A program made the position numbers and the translations under genes. Below are positions 8,221-17,452 of a stretch of 64,000 nt of DNA, one piece after another. The notes under the pieces were generated by a model that ran no database searches, was not told where the DNA came from, and saw only the letters and a list, made by a program, of their open reading frames with translations. Source of the stretch: Burkholderiales bacterium (lineage in GTDB: Bacteria; Pseudomonadota; Gammaproteobacteria; Burkholderiales; Burkholderiaceae_C); assembly GCA_017302655.1 (NCBI GenBank), contig JAFLDE010000014.1:1-64000 (forward strand). Direction: 5' to 3'. Each line of letters starts with the position of its first letter. Positions within the stretch are counted from its first letter, which is position 1.

Positions 8221-10007
8221 GCCCCTTGGACAGCACCTCCCTCGGTCTGCTCGCTGGCGAGTCCGTGCTCGTGCTCGGCCTGGGCGACTCGGGCCTGGCC
8301 ATGGCGCGTTGGTGCGTGGCGGAGGGCGCGGCGACGGTGGCGGTTTGGGACTCGCGCGAGCAGGCGCCGCAGGACGCGCTGCTGGCCGCCGAGCTGCCGC
8401 AGGTGGCGCGCCAGCATGGCACGCCCGTGCTGCCCGTCGGCTGCACGCGCGTGCTCAAGAGCCCGGGTCTGTCGCCGCTGGATGCGCGCATCGCCGCGGT
8501 CATGGGCGACGGCGTGCAGGTGCAGGGTGAGCTCGATCTGTTCGCCCAGGCCCTGGACTTCCTGAAGCGCGAGTGGCGCTACGAACCCGCCGTGCTGGCC
8601 ATCACCGGCACCAACGGCAAGACCACGACCACCGCGCTCACCGGCCAGCTGTGCGAGGCCGCCGGCCGGCGCGTGGCGGTGGCCGGCAACATCGGCCCGA
8701 CCCTGCTCGACACCCTGCGCGCCGCGCTGGTGGCCGAGGGGCCGCGTCCGCAGGTGGAGCTGCCGCTGCAGGAGCCTCCTGAGGCGGCCGAACCCGCCAT
8801 GCCCGCGGTGGAGCCCGGCCATGAAGCCGCAGAGGCTGGAGAGGCACCCGCCGACACGGCCAAGTCCGAGGACGGCGTGAGCATCGAGCAACTCGATGAG
8901 ATGCTCCACCCGCACGCCTTGCCCATCGAGCCGCCGCCACCGCGCGCACCTGAATTTGCCGCGCTGCCGCAGGTCTGGGTGCTGGAGCTGTCCAGCTTCC
9001 AGCTCGATGGCGTGCAGGGTTTCGAGCCCACCGCTGCCACCGTGCTCAACCTGACGCAGGACCACCTGGACTGGCATGGCGACATGGCCGCCTACGGCGC
9101 GGCCAAGGCGCGGGTGTTCGGCAGCCAGGGACTGATGGTCATCAACCGCGACGACCCGCTCGTCGAGACCATGGTGCCGCAGCCGCCACCGCCACCGATG
9201 GGCGCGCGGGGCAAGCCGCTCAAAGTGACGCTGAAGTGGACGCCTCGCCGCGTCTGCCGCTTCGGCCTGCAGGCTCCGCAGCAGGCGGGCGACTTTGGCC
9301 TGCTGGTGGAGAACGGCATGGCCTGGCTGGTGCGCGCGTTGCCGCAGGACGATACGCCGCTGCGCAAGCGCCAGCCGCGCGCCGAAGAGGACATCCAGCT
9401 GCAGCGCCTGATGCCGGCCGACGCGCTGCGCATCCGCGGCCGTCACAACGCCGCCAACGCGCTGGCCGCGCTGGCCCTGGCCACCGCGGCCGGCTGCCCT
9501 CTGGCGCCCATGCTGCACCGCCTGCGCGAGTACCGCGGCGAGCCGCACCGCGTCGAGTGGCTGTTGACCTTGCAGGGCGTGGACTTCGTGGACGACAGCA
9601 AGGGCACCAACGTGGGCGCCACGGTGGCGGCCATTCGGGGCCTGGGTGCGGACCGCGAGGCGGCTCGCCTGGTGCTCATCCTGGGCGGCGACGGCAAGGG
9701 GCAGGACTTCGAACCGCTGCGCGAGCCGCTGGCGCGCCATGCGCGCGCGGTGGCACTGATCGGCCGCCACGAAGCCACGCGCGCCGCGCTGCAGGAACTG
9801 CTGCAGGGCGCCGACTACCCGGTGCAGGCGCACGACAGCCTGGAGGCGGCAACCACCTGGGCCTTTGCGCAGGCGAAGGCGGGCGACACCGTGCTGCTCA
9901 GCCCGGCCTGCGCCAGTCTGGACATGTTCCGCAACTACGCCCACCGCGCCGAGGTGTTCCTGGACGCCACGCGAACGCTGGCCGCTGAACGGGGAGAGCT
10001 GGCATGA
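8217..10007 (+). CDS. murD: UDP-MurNAc-L-Ala:D-Glu ligase MurD, with a long acidic insertion
   Basis: Adds D-Glu to UDP-MurNAc-L-Ala. The GTG at 8217 overlaps the mraY stop and gives 596 aa, well above the 440-500 aa usual for Mur[13 protein letters not shown] (N-terminal Rossmann part), [10 protein letters not shown] near residue 130, [18 protein letters not shown] and the C-terminal [12 protein letters not shown] are intact. The extra length is mainly an Ala/Pro/Glu-rich, probably disordered insertion at about residues 172-248, and a Pro-rich loop near 320-335. I believe related Burkholderiales also have enlarged MurD, so the gene is likely functional. It overlaps ftsW by 4 bases. Confidence 0.95.
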   Translation: MSPLDSTSLGLLAGESVLVLGLGDSGLAMARWCVAEGAATVAVWDSREQAPQDALLAAELPQVARQHGTPVLPVGCTRVLKSPGLSPLDARIAAVMGDGVQVQGELDLFAQALDFLKREWRYEPAVLAITGTNGKTTTTALTGQLCEAAGRRVAVAGNIGPTLLDTLRAALVAEGPRPQVELPLQEPPEAAEPAMPAVEPGHEAAEAGEAPADTAKSEDGVSIEQLDEMLHPHALPIEPPPPRAPEFAALPQVWVLELSSFQLDGVQGFEPTAATVLNLTQDHLDWHGDMAAYGAAKARVFGSQGLMVINRDDPLVETMVPQPPPPPMGARGKPLKVTLKWTPRRVCRFGLQAPQQAGDFGLLVENGMAWLVRALPQDDTPLRKRQPRAEEDIQLQRLMPADALRIRGRHNAANALAALALATAAGCPLAPMLHRLREYRGEPHRVEWLLTLQGVDFVDDSKGTNVGATVAAIRGLGADREAARLVLILGGDGKGQDFEPLREPLARHARAVALIGRHEATRAALQELLQGADYPVQAHDSLEAATTWAFAQAKAGDTVLLSPACASLDMFRNYAHRAEVFLDATRTLAAERGELA

Positions 10008-11239
10008 AGTTGCCCGGCTGGCAGGGTCTGAACTTCGGCAAGTCCGAAGCCGCGCTGAAGCTGCCGGTGCGCACCGGCGTCGACATCAGCGACAACCTGC
10101 ACCCGACCCGCGCGCATGGCTTCGACCTGATGCTGGTCTGGGTGGTGGTGTGCCTGCTGTGCCTGTCAGCGGTGATGGTCTATTCGGCCAGCATCGCCCT
10201 GCCCGACAGCCCGAAGTTCGCGCGCTACTCGCCCACCTACTTCTTCGTGCGGCAATGCGTGGGCATTGGCGTCGGCCTGCTGGCCGCGCTGGTCATCACG
10301 CAGATCCCGATGAAGCTCTGGGAGCAGGCCACGCCCTGGCTGCTCGGCATCACCTTGCTGCTGCTGGTGGTGGTGCTGGTGGTGGGCAAGGGCGTCAACG
10401 GCGCGCACCGCTGGCTGCCGCTGGGCGTGATGAACTTCCAGCCCAGCGAGTTGGCCAAGTTCGCCATCGCGCTCTACGGCGCCAGCTACATGGTGCGCAA
10501 GCTGGAAATGCGCGAGGACTTCTGGAAGTCGGTGACGCCGATGCTGGCGGTGCTTGGGGTGCTGGGCGTGCTGCTGCTGGCCCAGCCCGACATGGGCGCT
10601 TTCGTGGTGATCGCCGCCATTGCCATCGGCGTGCTCTTTCTGGGCGGCGTGAACCTGCGCATGTTCGGCCTGGTGATCGCGGTGCTGGTGACGGCCTTTG
10701 TGGTCATGATTGCCACCAGCGAGTTCCGCCGCAAGCGCATCCTGGCCTTCCTCGACCCCTGGGACCCAGAGAACGCGGCGGGCAAGGCCTATCAGCTCAC
10801 CCACTCGTTGATCGCCTTCGGCCGCGGTGAGTGGTTCGGCCAGGGCTTGGGCGGCTCGGTGGAGAAGCTGCACTACCTGCCCGAGGCGCACACCGACTTC
10901 CTGCTCGCGGTGATCGGCGAGGAACTCGGCTTCCTCGGCGTCTGTCTGGTCATCGTGGCCTTTTTCTGGTTGACGCGGCGCTGCTTCCTGATCGGCCGCC
11001 AGGCCATCGCGCTGGACCGCGTGTTCGCAGGCCTGTACGCCCAGGGCATCGGCATCTGGGTGGGCGGGCAGGCCTTCATCAACATCGGTGTGAACCTGGG
11101 CGCGCTGCCGACCAAGGGGCTGACGCTGCCCCTGCTGTCGTACGGTGGCTCGGCGGTGGTGATGAACCTGTTCGCCCTGGCGGTGGTGCTGCGGGTGGAT
11201 CTGGAGAACAGGGCACTCATGCGAGGAGGCCGGGCATGA
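10004..11239 (+). CDS. ftsW: Septal peptidoglycan polymerase FtsW (SEDS)
   Basis: SEDS-family glycosyltransferase that polymerises lipid II at the septum with FtsI, 411 aa and about ten membrane spans. A cytoplasmic N-terminus of about 40 residues precedes the first span ([22 protein letters not shown]). The conserved region includes [21 protein letters not shown] and [22 protein letters not shown], and near the C-terminus [20 protein letters not shown]. Normally murG would follow with an overlap; here a palindrome of about 630 bp intervenes. Confidence 0.97.
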   Translation: MKLPGWQGLNFGKSEAALKLPVRTGVDISDNLHPTRAHGFDLMLVWVVVCLLCLSAVMVYSASIALPDSPKFARYSPTYFFVRQCVGIGVGLLAALVITQIPMKLWEQATPWLLGITLLLLVVVLVVGKGVNGAHRWLPLGVMNFQPSELAKFAIALYGASYMVRKLEMREDFWKSVTPMLAVLGVLGVLLLAQPDMGAFVVIAAIAIGVLFLGGVNLRMFGLVIAVLVTAFVVMIATSEFRRKRILAFLDPWDPENAAGKAYQLTHSLIAFGRGEWFGQGLGGSVEKLHYLPEAHTDFLLAVIGEELGFLGVCLVIVAFFWLTRRCFLIGRQAIALDRVFAGLYAQGIGIWVGGQAFINIGVNLGALPTKGLTLPLLSYGGSAVVMNLFALAVVLRVDLENRALMRGGRA

Positions 11240-11251
11240 GCGCCTTTCTTG

Positions 11252-11885
11252 CAGCCCTAATCTGGGGTCTTCAACCCCAGACCCCGACCCCCTTTTCTTT
11301 GCTCCGCCAAAGAAAAGGGGGAAAAAGAAAGGCGGCCCCGCACTGCGCTCGCCCCTCGCCTGGGGCGAGGGGTTCCCTGCGCTGCTCGGACCCCGGGGGT
11401 CGCGCAGAACTCGCTGCGTTCACTGCGTTCACTCCGCTCAGACAAGCTGCGCGAAGTCAGATCACGATGCGCGCTTCGCGCGCCCCCCGGGTTCCTGCGC
11501 TGCTCGGCGGCGCAGAGGGGGTGTCAGCAGCCAACAGCCAACAGCCAAACCTCGGCTCGTTGACTGCAGGCAGCGAGCGGACAGCTGGCTGTTTGGTATT
11601 CGGCCTCCTATCCCCCTCTGCGCCGCCGAGCAGCGCAGAAGATCGGCCCGCGTGCCGCAGGCACGCAACTCATCTGGCTCGGCCAGTCTGTCTGAGCGGA
11701 GCGAGCCGCAGGCGAGCGCAGCGAGTTCTGGCCGTGGGCCGTGCTTCGAGCAGCGCAGGGAAGCCCTCGCCTCAGGCGAGGGGCGAGCGCGGTGCGGGGT
11801 CGCCTTTCTTTTTCCCCCTTTTCTTTGGCGAAGCAAAAAAAAGGGGGTCGGGGTTTGGGGCCGAAGGTCCCAAGGGCTGCCGCGA
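11252..11885. repeat. Giant imperfect palindrome between ftsW and murG
   Basis: The ftsW-murG gap holds two homologous arms in inverted orientation (roughly 11252-11530 and 11605-11885) around a centre of about 80 bases. The outer part of each arm carries its own hairpin: 11288-11301 pairs perfectly with 11308-11321 (CCCCCTTTTCTTTG), and 11814-11827 pairs with 11834-11847 with one mismatch. Both arms then share GCGCTCGCCCCTCGCCT, the CCCTGCGCTGCTCG block, AGAACTCGCTGCG, CCGCTCAGACA and CTGCGCTGCTCGGCGGCGCAG. Even the centre repeats AGCCAACAGCCAA against its complement. No gene is supported inside it. It looks like two dispersed intergenic repeats in head-to-head arrangement. Confidence 0.85.
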
Positions 11886-12953
11886 ATGACGAACAAGCAC
11901 CTCGTCATCATGGCCGCCGGCACCGGTGGCCATGTCATCCCCGGCATTGCGGTCGCTCAGGAAATGCAGCGCCGCGGCTGGACAGTGTCCTGGCTGGGCA
12001 CGCAGACCGGCATGGAAAACCAACTGGTGCCCCCCACCGGCATCCCGATGGACACCATCGCCTTCAACGGCCTGCGCGGCAAGAACCTGGTGCAGACGGC
12101 ACTGGGCGGCCTGCGCCTTCTCAAGGCCTTCTGGGACTGCCTCGGCATCCTCAGAAAGAGGGCCACCACCGCCGTGCTCGGCATGGGCGGCTACGTCTGC
12201 TTCCCTGGCGGCTTGATGGGCAGCTTGCTCGGCAAGCCCCTGGTGCTGGTGAACGCCGACGCCGGCCTGTTGCTGTCGAACAAGGCCCTGCTGCCGGTGG
12301 CCGACCGCGTGTGCTTCGGCTTCGAGGGCGGCAGCCAAGGCGTCAAGCAGGCGCTGGTGACCGGCAACCCGGTGCGCGAGGCGGTCGAGCAGTTGCCGCC
12401 GCCCGCTCAGCGCTTCGCCGGCCGTAGCGGCCCACTGCGCGTGCTGGTGGTCGGCGGGTCGCTGGGTGCCAAGGTGCTGAACGAGACCCTGCCCGCTGCA
12501 CTGGCCCGGCTGACCGACAAACCTCAAGTCGTCCACCAGACCGGCAAAGCGCACCTCGACACCGTGCAGGCCGACTACGCGGCGAGCGGCCTGCAAGCTG
12601 AGGTGCGTCCCTTCATCATCGACATGGCCACCGAGCTGGCTGCCGCCGATCTGGTGATCTGCCGCGCCGGCGCCATCACAGTCAGCGAGCTGTGCGCCGC
12701 CGGTGTGGCCAGCGTGCTGGTGCCCTTGGTGGTCAGCACCACCGCACACCAGCGCGAAAACGCCGTCTACATGGAGCGCGCGTCAGCGGCCATTCACCTG
12801 CCCCAAGCCGAGTGCACGCCAGAAAAGCTGGCCGAGTTGCTTGGCCGCATGAGCCGTGAGAAATGCCTTCGCCTGGCCACCGAGGCCCGCGCGCTTGCGC
12901 GCCCGAACGCAGCCGCGCGCGTGGCCGATGAGATCGAGAAGTTGTTGAAATGA
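11886..12953 (+). CDS. murG: Lipid II synthase MurG (GlcNAc transferase)
   Basis: Peripheral membrane glycosyltransferase that adds GlcNAc to lipid I, 355 aa. The N-terminal [13 protein letters not shown] loop (residues 11-23) and [12 protein letters not shown] are characteristic. [13 protein letters not shown] opens the C-terminal domain, and [11 protein letters not shown] with [10 protein letters not shown] forms the UDP-GlcNAc site. The ATG at 11886 begins just after the palindrome; no good Shine-Dalgarno is evident (CCCAAGGGCTGCCGCGA), and the frame is open upstream only through repeat DNA. It overlaps murC by 4 bases. Confidence 0.97.
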   Translation: MTNKHLVIMAAGTGGHVIPGIAVAQEMQRRGWTVSWLGTQTGMENQLVPPTGIPMDTIAFNGLRGKNLVQTALGGLRLLKAFWDCLGILRKRATTAVLGMGGYVCFPGGLMGSLLGKPLVLVNADAGLLLSNKALLPVADRVCFGFEGGSQGVKQALVTGNPVREAVEQLPPPAQRFAGRSGPLRVLVVGGSLGAKVLNETLPAALARLTDKPQVVHQTGKAHLDTVQADYAASGLQAEVRPFIIDMATELAAADLVICRAGAITVSELCAAGVASVLVPLVVSTTAHQRENAVYMERASAAIHLPQAECTPEKLAELLGRMSREKCLRLATEARALARPNAAARVADEIEKLLK

Positions 12954-14356
12954 AGCACGCTGTCAAGCGCATCCACTTCGTCGGCATCGGCGGTGCCGGC
13001 ATGTCCGGCATTGCCGAGATCCTGCACAACCTGGGCTATCAGGTGAGTGGCAGCGACGCGGCCGACTCCGCCGTCACACAGCGCCTGGCCTTGCTGGGCG
13101 TGCAGGTGCGCATCGGGCACGCGGCCGAGCACATCGGCAAGGCGCAGGTGCTGGTCACCAGCACGGCAGTGAAGGCCGACAACCCGGAGGTGCTGGCGGC
13201 TCGAGCGCTGCGCATCCCGGTGGTGCCGCGCGCCGTGATGCTGGCCGAGCTGATGCGCCTGAAGTCGGGCATCGCCATCGCCGGCACCCACGGCAAAACC
13301 ACCACCACCTCGCTGGTCACCAGCATCCTGGTGGAAAGCGGCCGCGACCCGACTTTCGTGATCGGCGGCCTGCTCAATGCCGCGGGCGCCAACTCGCGCC
13401 TCGGCCAGGGCGAGTTCATCGTCGTCGAGGCCGATGAGAGCGACGCCTCCTTTCTGAACCTGAGTCCGGTGTTGTCGGTGGTGACCAACATCGACCAGGA
13501 CCACATGGATACCTATGGGCATTCGGTGGAGCGCTTGCACCAGGCCTTCGTGGACTTCCTGCATCGCATGCCCTTCTACGGGGCGGCCGTGGTCTGCGGC
13601 GACGACCCCGGTGTCCAGCAGATCCTGGCGCGGGTGGAGCGTCCGCTGATCCGCTACGGCCTGGGCGAAGACATGGCGGTGCGCGCCACGCGGGTGGAGG
13701 CGCTCAGCGGCGGGCAGATGCGCTTCGTGTGCCAGCGCCGCAATGGCCAGAGCCTGCCCGACCTGCCGGTGACCTTGAACCTGGCCGGCGCGCACAACGT
13801 GCTCAATGCGCTGGCGGCGGTTGCCGTGGCCACCGAACTGGAGTTGCCCGATGCGGCCATCCAGTCCGCGCTGGCCAAATTCCAGGGCGTGGGTCGGCGC
13901 TTCGAGCGGCACGGCGAGTTTCCCGCCCAGGACGGGGGACGCTTCCAGCTGCTGGACGACTACGGCCATCACCCCGTGGAAATGGCTGCCGTGCTGTCGG
14001 CAGCGCGCGGCGCCTTCCCGGGGCAACGCATCGTGCTCGCCTTCCAGCCGCACCGCTACACGCGCACCCGCGATTGCTTCGAGGACTTCGTGCGCGTGCT
14101 CGGCCAAGCGGACTGCGTGCTGCTCACCGAGGTGTACTCGGCGGGCGAAGCGCCCATTGCCCAGGCTGACGGCAAGGCCCTGTGCCGCGCGCTGCGCCTG
14201 GCCGGCGGCGAGCCGCTCTTCGTGCCCGAAGTGGCGGACATGCCGGCCGCCTTGCGGCAGCTGTGCCGGGCCGGTGACGTGGTGATCGGCATGGGCGCGG
14301 GATCGATGAGCAGCCTGCCGGCGCGCATGCGTCGGCACTTCGGAGCCACGGAATGA
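12950..14356 (+). CDS. murC: UDP-MurNAc:L-alanine ligase MurC
   Basis: Adds the first amino acid of the stem peptide, 468 aa. [17 protein letters not shown] at residues 7-23 is the N-terminal nucleotide-type fold. [11 protein letters not shown] near 110 is the ATP loop. [24 protein letters not shown] and [10 protein letters not shown] are classic MurC motifs, and [11 protein letters not shown] marks the C-terminal domain. It overlaps both neighbours by ATGA and is of normal length. Confidence 0.97.
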   Translation: MKHAVKRIHFVGIGGAGMSGIAEILHNLGYQVSGSDAADSAVTQRLALLGVQVRIGHAAEHIGKAQVLVTSTAVKADNPEVLAARALRIPVVPRAVMLAELMRLKSGIAIAGTHGKTTTTSLVTSILVESGRDPTFVIGGLLNAAGANSRLGQGEFIVVEADESDASFLNLSPVLSVVTNIDQDHMDTYGHSVERLHQAFVDFLHRMPFYGAAVVCGDDPGVQQILARVERPLIRYGLGEDMAVRATRVEALSGGQMRFVCQRRNGQSLPDLPVTLNLAGAHNVLNALAAVAVATELELPDAAIQSALAKFQGVGRRFERHGEFPAQDGGRFQLLDDYGHHPVEMAAVLSAARGAFPGQRIVLAFQPHRYTRTRDCFEDFVRVLGQADCVLLTEVYSAGEAPIAQADGKALCRALRLAGGEPLFVPEVADMPAALRQLCRAGDVVIGMGAGSMSSLPARMRRHFGATE

Positions 14357-15321
14357 ACTTCGAACTTCCGCAAGACCCGTGCGCGATGGGCAAGGTCGCC
14401 GTGCTGTTCGGCGGCACCAGCAGCGAGCGTCCGGTGAGCCTGATGAGTGGTGAAGGGGTGCTTGGCGCCCTGCGTTCACTGGGCGTCGATGCCTACGCCT
14501 TCGACCCCGCCGAGCGGCCGCTGCAGGCGCTGCGCGACGAAGGCTTCGCGCGTGCCTTCATTGCCTTGCACGGCCGGGGCGGCGAGGACGGCACGCTGCA
14601 AGGCGCGCTGGAGTGGCTGAACATCCCGTACACCGGCTCGGGGGTCATGGCCTCCAGCGTGGCGATGGACAAGATCGCCACCAAGCGCATCTGGGCAGCG
14701 GAGGGTCTGAGCACGCCGCAGTGGCTGAGCCTGTCGCGTGACGAACTGACCCGTGAGCGCATGCGCACCATTCCCGACCGACTCGGCCTACCCGTCGTGG
14801 TGAAACCACCGCACGAAGGCAGCAGCTTCGGCATCAGCAAGGCGCTGGGCTACTCCAGCATGAGCGAGGCGGTGGAGCTTGCGCTTGGCTATGACGAGGA
14901 ACTGCTCTTCGAACAGTGCATCGAGGGCCCTGAACTGACCTGCGCCGTGCTGGGCGAGGGCGAACAGGCGCAGGCACTGCCGGTGGTCGAGATCCGCGCG
15001 CCCGACGGCAACTACGACTACGAACACAAGTACGTCTCGAACGACACCAAGTACCACTTCGGCACGCTGGACGCCGCACTGGAAGCCGAGGTGCAGGCCT
15101 TGGTTCTGCGCGCCTACCGGCTGCTGGGCTGCCGTGGTTGGGGCCGCGCTGACCTGATGCTTCGCGCCAGCGATCGCCGTCCATTCCTGCTGGAGATGAA
15201 CACCAGCCCGGGCATGACTTCGCACTCCCTGGTGCCCAAGGCCGCCGCCGCCGTGGGCCTGGCCTACCCGCAGCTCTGCCTCTGGTTGCTGGCGCAGGCG
15301 CGCCTGGACCGTCGGGCCTGA
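14353..15321 (+). CDS. ddl: D-alanine--D-alanine ligase
   Basis: ATP-grasp ligase that makes D-Ala-D-Ala for MurF, 322 aa. [19 protein letters not shown] near residues 16-34 is the N-terminal signature, and [14 protein letters not shown] follows. [15 protein letters not shown] is the ATP-grasp loop, and [18 protein letters not shown] is the C-terminal active-site segment. Its position between murC and ftsQ is that of DdlB. It overlaps murC by 4 bases, and ftsQ starts 5 bases downstream. Confidence 0.97.
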   Translation: MNFELPQDPCAMGKVAVLFGGTSSERPVSLMSGEGVLGALRSLGVDAYAFDPAERPLQALRDEGFARAFIALHGRGGEDGTLQGALEWLNIPYTGSGVMASSVAMDKIATKRIWAAEGLSTPQWLSLSRDELTRERMRTIPDRLGLPVVVKPPHEGSSFGISKALGYSSMSEAVELALGYDEELLFEQCIEGPELTCAVLGEGEQAQALPVVEIRAPDGNYDYEHKYVSNDTKYHFGTLDAALEAEVQALVLRAYRLLGCRGWGRADLMLRASDRRPFLLEMNTSPGMTSHSLVPKAAAAVGLAYPQLCLWLLAQARLDRRA

Positions 15322-15326
15322 ACCGC

Positions 15327-16148
15327 ATGAGGGAGCCCGCCGCCATGGAACCGCTGCCGCCGGACATCCGCTGGATGCGCCGCAGCACGCGTGTGCTTGC
15401 GGTGTTGGCGGCGGTGCTGCTGCTCGCGCTCGCGGCCATGTGGCTGGCCCGGGCTTCGGCATTCGACTGGCGGCAACTGCGCATCGAGGGCGATGCCGAG
15501 CGCCACTCGGTCGCCCACTGGCGCGCCAACACCCTGCCGCATCTGCAGGGGAATTTCCTCACCGTTTCGCTGCCGCAGGTGCGCGAGGTGTTCGAGAGCC
15601 AGCCCTGGATCCGCCGCGCCGATGTGCGCCGCGTCTGGCCGGCGCAGTTGGTGGTGACGCTGCAGGAACACCGCGCCGTGGCTCTGTGGGACGGTCGGGG
15701 AGAGTACGGCGAGCCGCCCTTGGAGCGCGCCCTGCTCAACGAGCACGCCGAGGTCTTCCAGGTCAACTTGGGCGACGTCGAAGAAGAGGCGCTGCCCCAG
15801 CTCGCCGGGCCTACCGGCAGCGAGGCCAGCGTGCTGCAAATGTGGCGCCGCTTGGCCCCGCTGGTGCGTGCAAAGCAACTTGAGCCCCAGCGCCTGGAGT
15901 TGAGCGGACGGGGCTCCTGGCGACTGCTGCTGGAAGGCGGTGCCAGCATCGAACTCGGTCGCGGAGAAGGCGATGCGCTGGTCGCGCGCTTCGATCGCTT
16001 CCTCGGCCATGCGCAGTCGCTCGCCCGCCAATTCAACACCCAGATTCGCTCGGCTGATCTGCGCCACCCCGGCGGTTATGCGCTGCGCTTGGTCGGCATC
16101 GGCACCAAACCCACCCCGGAACCCAGCAAGAAACCAAGGAAAACCTGA
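15327..16148 (+). CDS. ftsQ: Cell division protein FtsQ
   Basis: Bitopic divisome scaffold that binds FtsL/FtsB, 273 aa. A short cytoplasmic part is followed by a membrane span near residues 24-45 (VLAVLAAVLLLALAAMWLA). The POTRA domain follows at about 50-120 (FDWRQLRIEGDAERHS to RRVWPAQLVVTLQEHRAVALW), then the FtsQ/DivIB domain. ATG 15327 is used; ATG 15345, which starts M-E-P-L-P, is equally possible. The Lys/Pro tail ends on the base where ftsA begins. Confidence 0.94.
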   Translation: MREPAAMEPLPPDIRWMRRSTRVLAVLAAVLLLALAAMWLARASAFDWRQLRIEGDAERHSVAHWRANTLPHLQGNFLTVSLPQVREVFESQPWIRRADVRRVWPAQLVVTLQEHRAVALWDGRGEYGEPPLERALLNEHAEVFQVNLGDVEEEALPQLAGPTGSEASVLQMWRRLAPLVRAKQLEPQRLELSGRGSWRLLLEGGASIELGRGEGDALVARFDRFLGHAQSLARQFNTQIRSADLRHPGGYALRLVGIGTKPTPEPSKKPRKT

Positions 16149-17377
16149 TGGCCAAGGAATACAAGGACCTCGTCGTCGGTCTCGACATCGGTACCGCCAA
16201 GATCATGGCGGTGGTGGCCGAGGTGCTGCCCGGCGGCGAATTGCGTCTGGCCGGTCTGGGTATGGCTCCGACCCTCGGCCTGAAACGCGGCGTCGTAGTG
16301 AATATCGACGCGACCGTGCAATCCATCCAGTCGGCGCTCAAGGAGGCCGAAATGATGGCCGACTGCAAGATCACCCGGGTTTTCACCGGGATCACCGGCA
16401 GCCATATTCGCGGTCAGAACTCCACCGGCATGGTGATCGTGCGCGACAAAGAGGTCACACCCATTGATGTGGCGCGTGTCGTGGAAACCGCCAAAGCCAT
16501 CAACATTCCCAACGACCAGCGCCTGTTGCTGGTCGAACCGCAGGAATTCATCATCGATGGCCACGAGGTCAAGGAACCCATCGGCATGAGTGGAGGGCGC
16601 CTGGAAGTCAAGGTGCACATCGTGACCGGCGCGCAATCTGCAGCCGAAAACATCGTCAAGTGTGTTCGCCGCTGCGGGCTGGAAGTCGAACAACTGGTTT
16701 TGAACCCCTCGGCCAGCAGTTTGGCGGCGCTGACCGCCGACGAACGGGAACTCGGCGTCGCCATGGTCGACATCGGCGCCGGCACCACCGATGTGGCCAT
16801 CTTCACCGGGGGCTCGATCCGGCACACCGCAGTGATTCCCATTGCTGGCGACCTGATCACCAGCGACATCGCGATGGCGCTGCGCACGCCGACCAAGGAT
16901 GCAGAGGAAATCAAGGTCGAACATGGCGTGGCCAAACAAATGCTGGCCGACCCGGCCGATCAACTCGAAGTGCCCGGATTGGGCGACCGAGTACCCCGTC
17001 GACTATCCCGCCAAGCGCTCGCCGGCGTGATTGAGCCGCGTGTCGAGGAAATCTTTTCCCTGGTTCATCAGGTGATCCGAGACTCGGGGTATGAGGAACT
17101 CCTGAGCTCGGGCATTGTGTTGTCGGGCGGATCGGCGGTCATGCCGGGAATGATTGAACTCGCCGAGGACATCTTCCTCAAACCCGTTCGGCGAGGTAAC
17201 CCGACGTATTCAGGCCCCTTGTTCGACATGGTGGCGAATCCTCGATCGGCCACGGTCATGGGCTTGCTGGAAGAAGCCCGACTGGCGCGTGCAAGGGGTA
17301 TGAAGGCGGCCGAGCAGGCGGGCTCCATGAAAACCCTGATGAGTCGCGCGAAGAATTGGTTCTCTAGCACCTTCTGA
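16148..17377 (+). CDS. ftsA: Cell division protein FtsA
   Basis: Actin-like ATPase that tethers FtsZ to the membrane and recruits late divisome proteins, 409 aa. LVVGLDIGTAKIMAVVAE at residues 8-25 is phosphate loop 1, VDIGAGTTDVAIF near 204-216 is phosphate loop 2 and LSGGSAVMPGMIELAE lies in the adenosine region. The C-terminal helix after SRAKNWFSSTF resembles the membrane-targeting amphipathic helix. The start overlaps the last base of the ftsQ stop. Confidence 0.97.
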   Translation: MAKEYKDLVVGLDIGTAKIMAVVAEVLPGGELRLAGLGMAPTLGLKRGVVVNIDATVQSIQSALKEAEMMADCKITRVFTGITGSHIRGQNSTGMVIVRDKEVTPIDVARVVETAKAINIPNDQRLLLVEPQEFIIDGHEVKEPIGMSGGRLEVKVHIVTGAQSAAENIVKCVRRCGLEVEQLVLNPSASSLAALTADERELGVAMVDIGAGTTDVAIFTGGSIRHTAVIPIAGDLITSDIAMALRTPTKDAEEIKVEHGVAKQMLADPADQLEVPGLGDRVPRRLSRQALAGVIEPRVEEIFSLVHQVIRDSGYEELLSSGIVLSGGSAVMPGMIELAEDIFLKPVRRGNPTYSGPLFDMVANPRSATVMGLLEEARLARARGMKAAEQAGSMKTLMSRAKNWFSSTF

Positions 17378-17437
17378 AGCGTCAGAAAACGCTTCAGACC
17401 CCTGGTTTCTTTCTTATTTGTGCGGCAAAATGCCGCA
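17374..17437 (+). promoter_or_regulatory. Two hairpins between ftsA and ftsZ
   Basis: CTGAAGCGT (17374-17382) pairs perfectly with ACGCTTCAG (17389-17397) around a 6-base loop and includes the ftsA stop codon. A second perfect 7-bp stem, TGCGGCA (17421-17427) with TGCCGCA (17431-17437), sits 5 bases before the ftsZ ribosome site GGAGGTGA. There is no clean U-tract, so these are more likely RNA-stability or translation-tuning elements than terminators. Confidence 0.5.
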
Positions 17438-17452
17438 ATTCTGGAGGTGAGT

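Noticed and set aside
7767-9944. Long - strand open frame opposite mraY/murD
   Set aside because: Same antisense artefact; no motif, low-complexity His/Arg/Gln content.
11257-11947. Open frames on both strands in the ftsW-murG palindrome
   Set aside because: They are read through inverted repeat DNA, mirror each other (for example the shared RKGGKRKA segment) and lack ribosome sites.
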